Shown piece by piece: positions 63,601 to 64,000 of a stretch of 64,000 nt of DNA. A program made the translations under genes and the position numbers. The DNA lies in contig CAJZBQ010000026.1 in assembly GCA_914767885.1 (NCBI GenBank), positions 99,871 to 163,870 on the forward strand. Reading direction: 5' to 3'. This stretch comes from Blepharisma stoltei. Lineage: Eukaryota > Ciliophora > Heterotrichea > Heterotrichida > Blepharismidae. Position 1 is the first letter of the stretch. The number at the start of each line of letters is the position of its first letter. Below the pieces are notes generated by a model. That model saw only the letters and a program-made list of their open reading frames with translations. It ran no database searches and was not told where the DNA came from.

Positions 63601-64000
63601 GGGTGTTAGGGTGTTAGGGTGTTAGGGTGTTAGGGTGTTAGGGTGTTAGGGTGTTAGGGTGTTAGGGTGTTAGGGTGTTAGGGTGTTAGGGTGTTAGGGT
63701 GTTAGGGTGTTAGGGTGTTAGGGTGTTAGGGTGTTAGGGTGTTAGGGTGTTAGGGTGTTAGGGTGTTAGGGTGTTAGGGTGTTAGGGTGTTAGGGTGTTA
63801 GGGTGTTAGGGTGTTAGGGTGTTAGGGTGTTAGGGTGTTAGGGTGTTAGGGTGTTAGGGTGTTAGGGTGTTAGGGTGTTAGGGTGTTAGGGTGTTAGGGT
63901 GTTAGGGTGTTAGGGTGTTAGGGTGTTAGGGTGTTAGGGTGTTAGGGTGTTAGGGTGTTAGGGTGTTAGGGTGTTAGGGTGTTAGGGTGTTAGGGTGTTA
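63601..64000 (+). repeat. Telomere, 50 copies of GGGTGTTA
   Basis: Uninterrupted, perfect 8-bp repeat to the end of the window. The G-rich strand runs 5' to 3' toward the right, as expected of a right-hand chromosome end. The 8-bp unit equals CCCTAACA, known from heterotrich ciliates. The window end may cut it. Confidence 0.97.

Noticed and set aside
63601-64000. CRISPR-like array
   Set aside because: Perfect 8-bp tandem repeat without spacers at the sequence end; it is a telomere.

Overview
The window reads as a chromosome end of a heterotrich ciliate, most likely Blepharisma or a close relative. The right end is 400 bp of an 8-bp telomeric repeat (GGGTGTTA, the same as CCCTAACA). UGA is read as tryptophan in almost every gene, while UAA and UAG act as stops. 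Introns are 15-16 nt long. DNA is AT-rich with dense genes. These traits together are established for Blepharisma; the species is my inference.

The central observation is that many genes are cut by insertions that can be removed exactly. Short AT-rich pieces bounded by TA (44-184 bp, one of 38 bp, one of 308 bp) disrupt reading frames, and deleting from one TA to the next restores protein homology. Two families of inverted-repeat elements also sit in coding sequence with 3-bp TNA target duplications, and removing the element plus one duplication again restores the frame. This is what germline (micronuclear) DNA carrying internal eliminated sequences (IESs) looks like, rather than somatic DNA.

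Layout. 0.4-5.7 kb: a tandem array of four U-box genes with a membrane hairpin, one of them decayed. 5.8-17.4 kb: housekeeping-type genes on both strands (SPF27/BCAS2 splicing factor, an EF-hand-like protein, an Atg27/MRH-like membrane protein, a long coiled-coil EF-hand membrane protein, small proteins, a mucolipin-type TRP channel, a divergent histone H3). 17.5 kb: tRNA-Ile. 17.9-27.4 kb: a giant TRANK1-like SF1 helicase gene carrying at least eight insertions. 28.3-32.2 kb: a DHHC palmitoyltransferase, a divergent Rab-like GTPase and a ubiquitin-like/zinc-ribbon protein.

34-54 kb: five tandem genes for secreted pepsin-like proteins that have all lost both catalytic aspartates. They have a signal peptide, a pepsin-fold ectodomain, a Ser/Gly/Asn linker, a transmembrane helix and then different cytosolic modules: Kelch repeats, a RING domain, or a full RING-IBR-RING ubiquitin ligase. 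They look like a receptor family built on a pseudoprotease.

55.6-63.1 kb: Kelch-repeat genes with other partners (U-box plus coiled coil; B-box plus TPR) and decayed relatives, then the subtelomere and telomere. Ubiquitin-ligase domains (U-box, RING, RBR, B-box) and Kelch substrate-type domains recur across the window, so much of it encodes an expanding set of ubiquitin-linked adaptors and membrane receptors.
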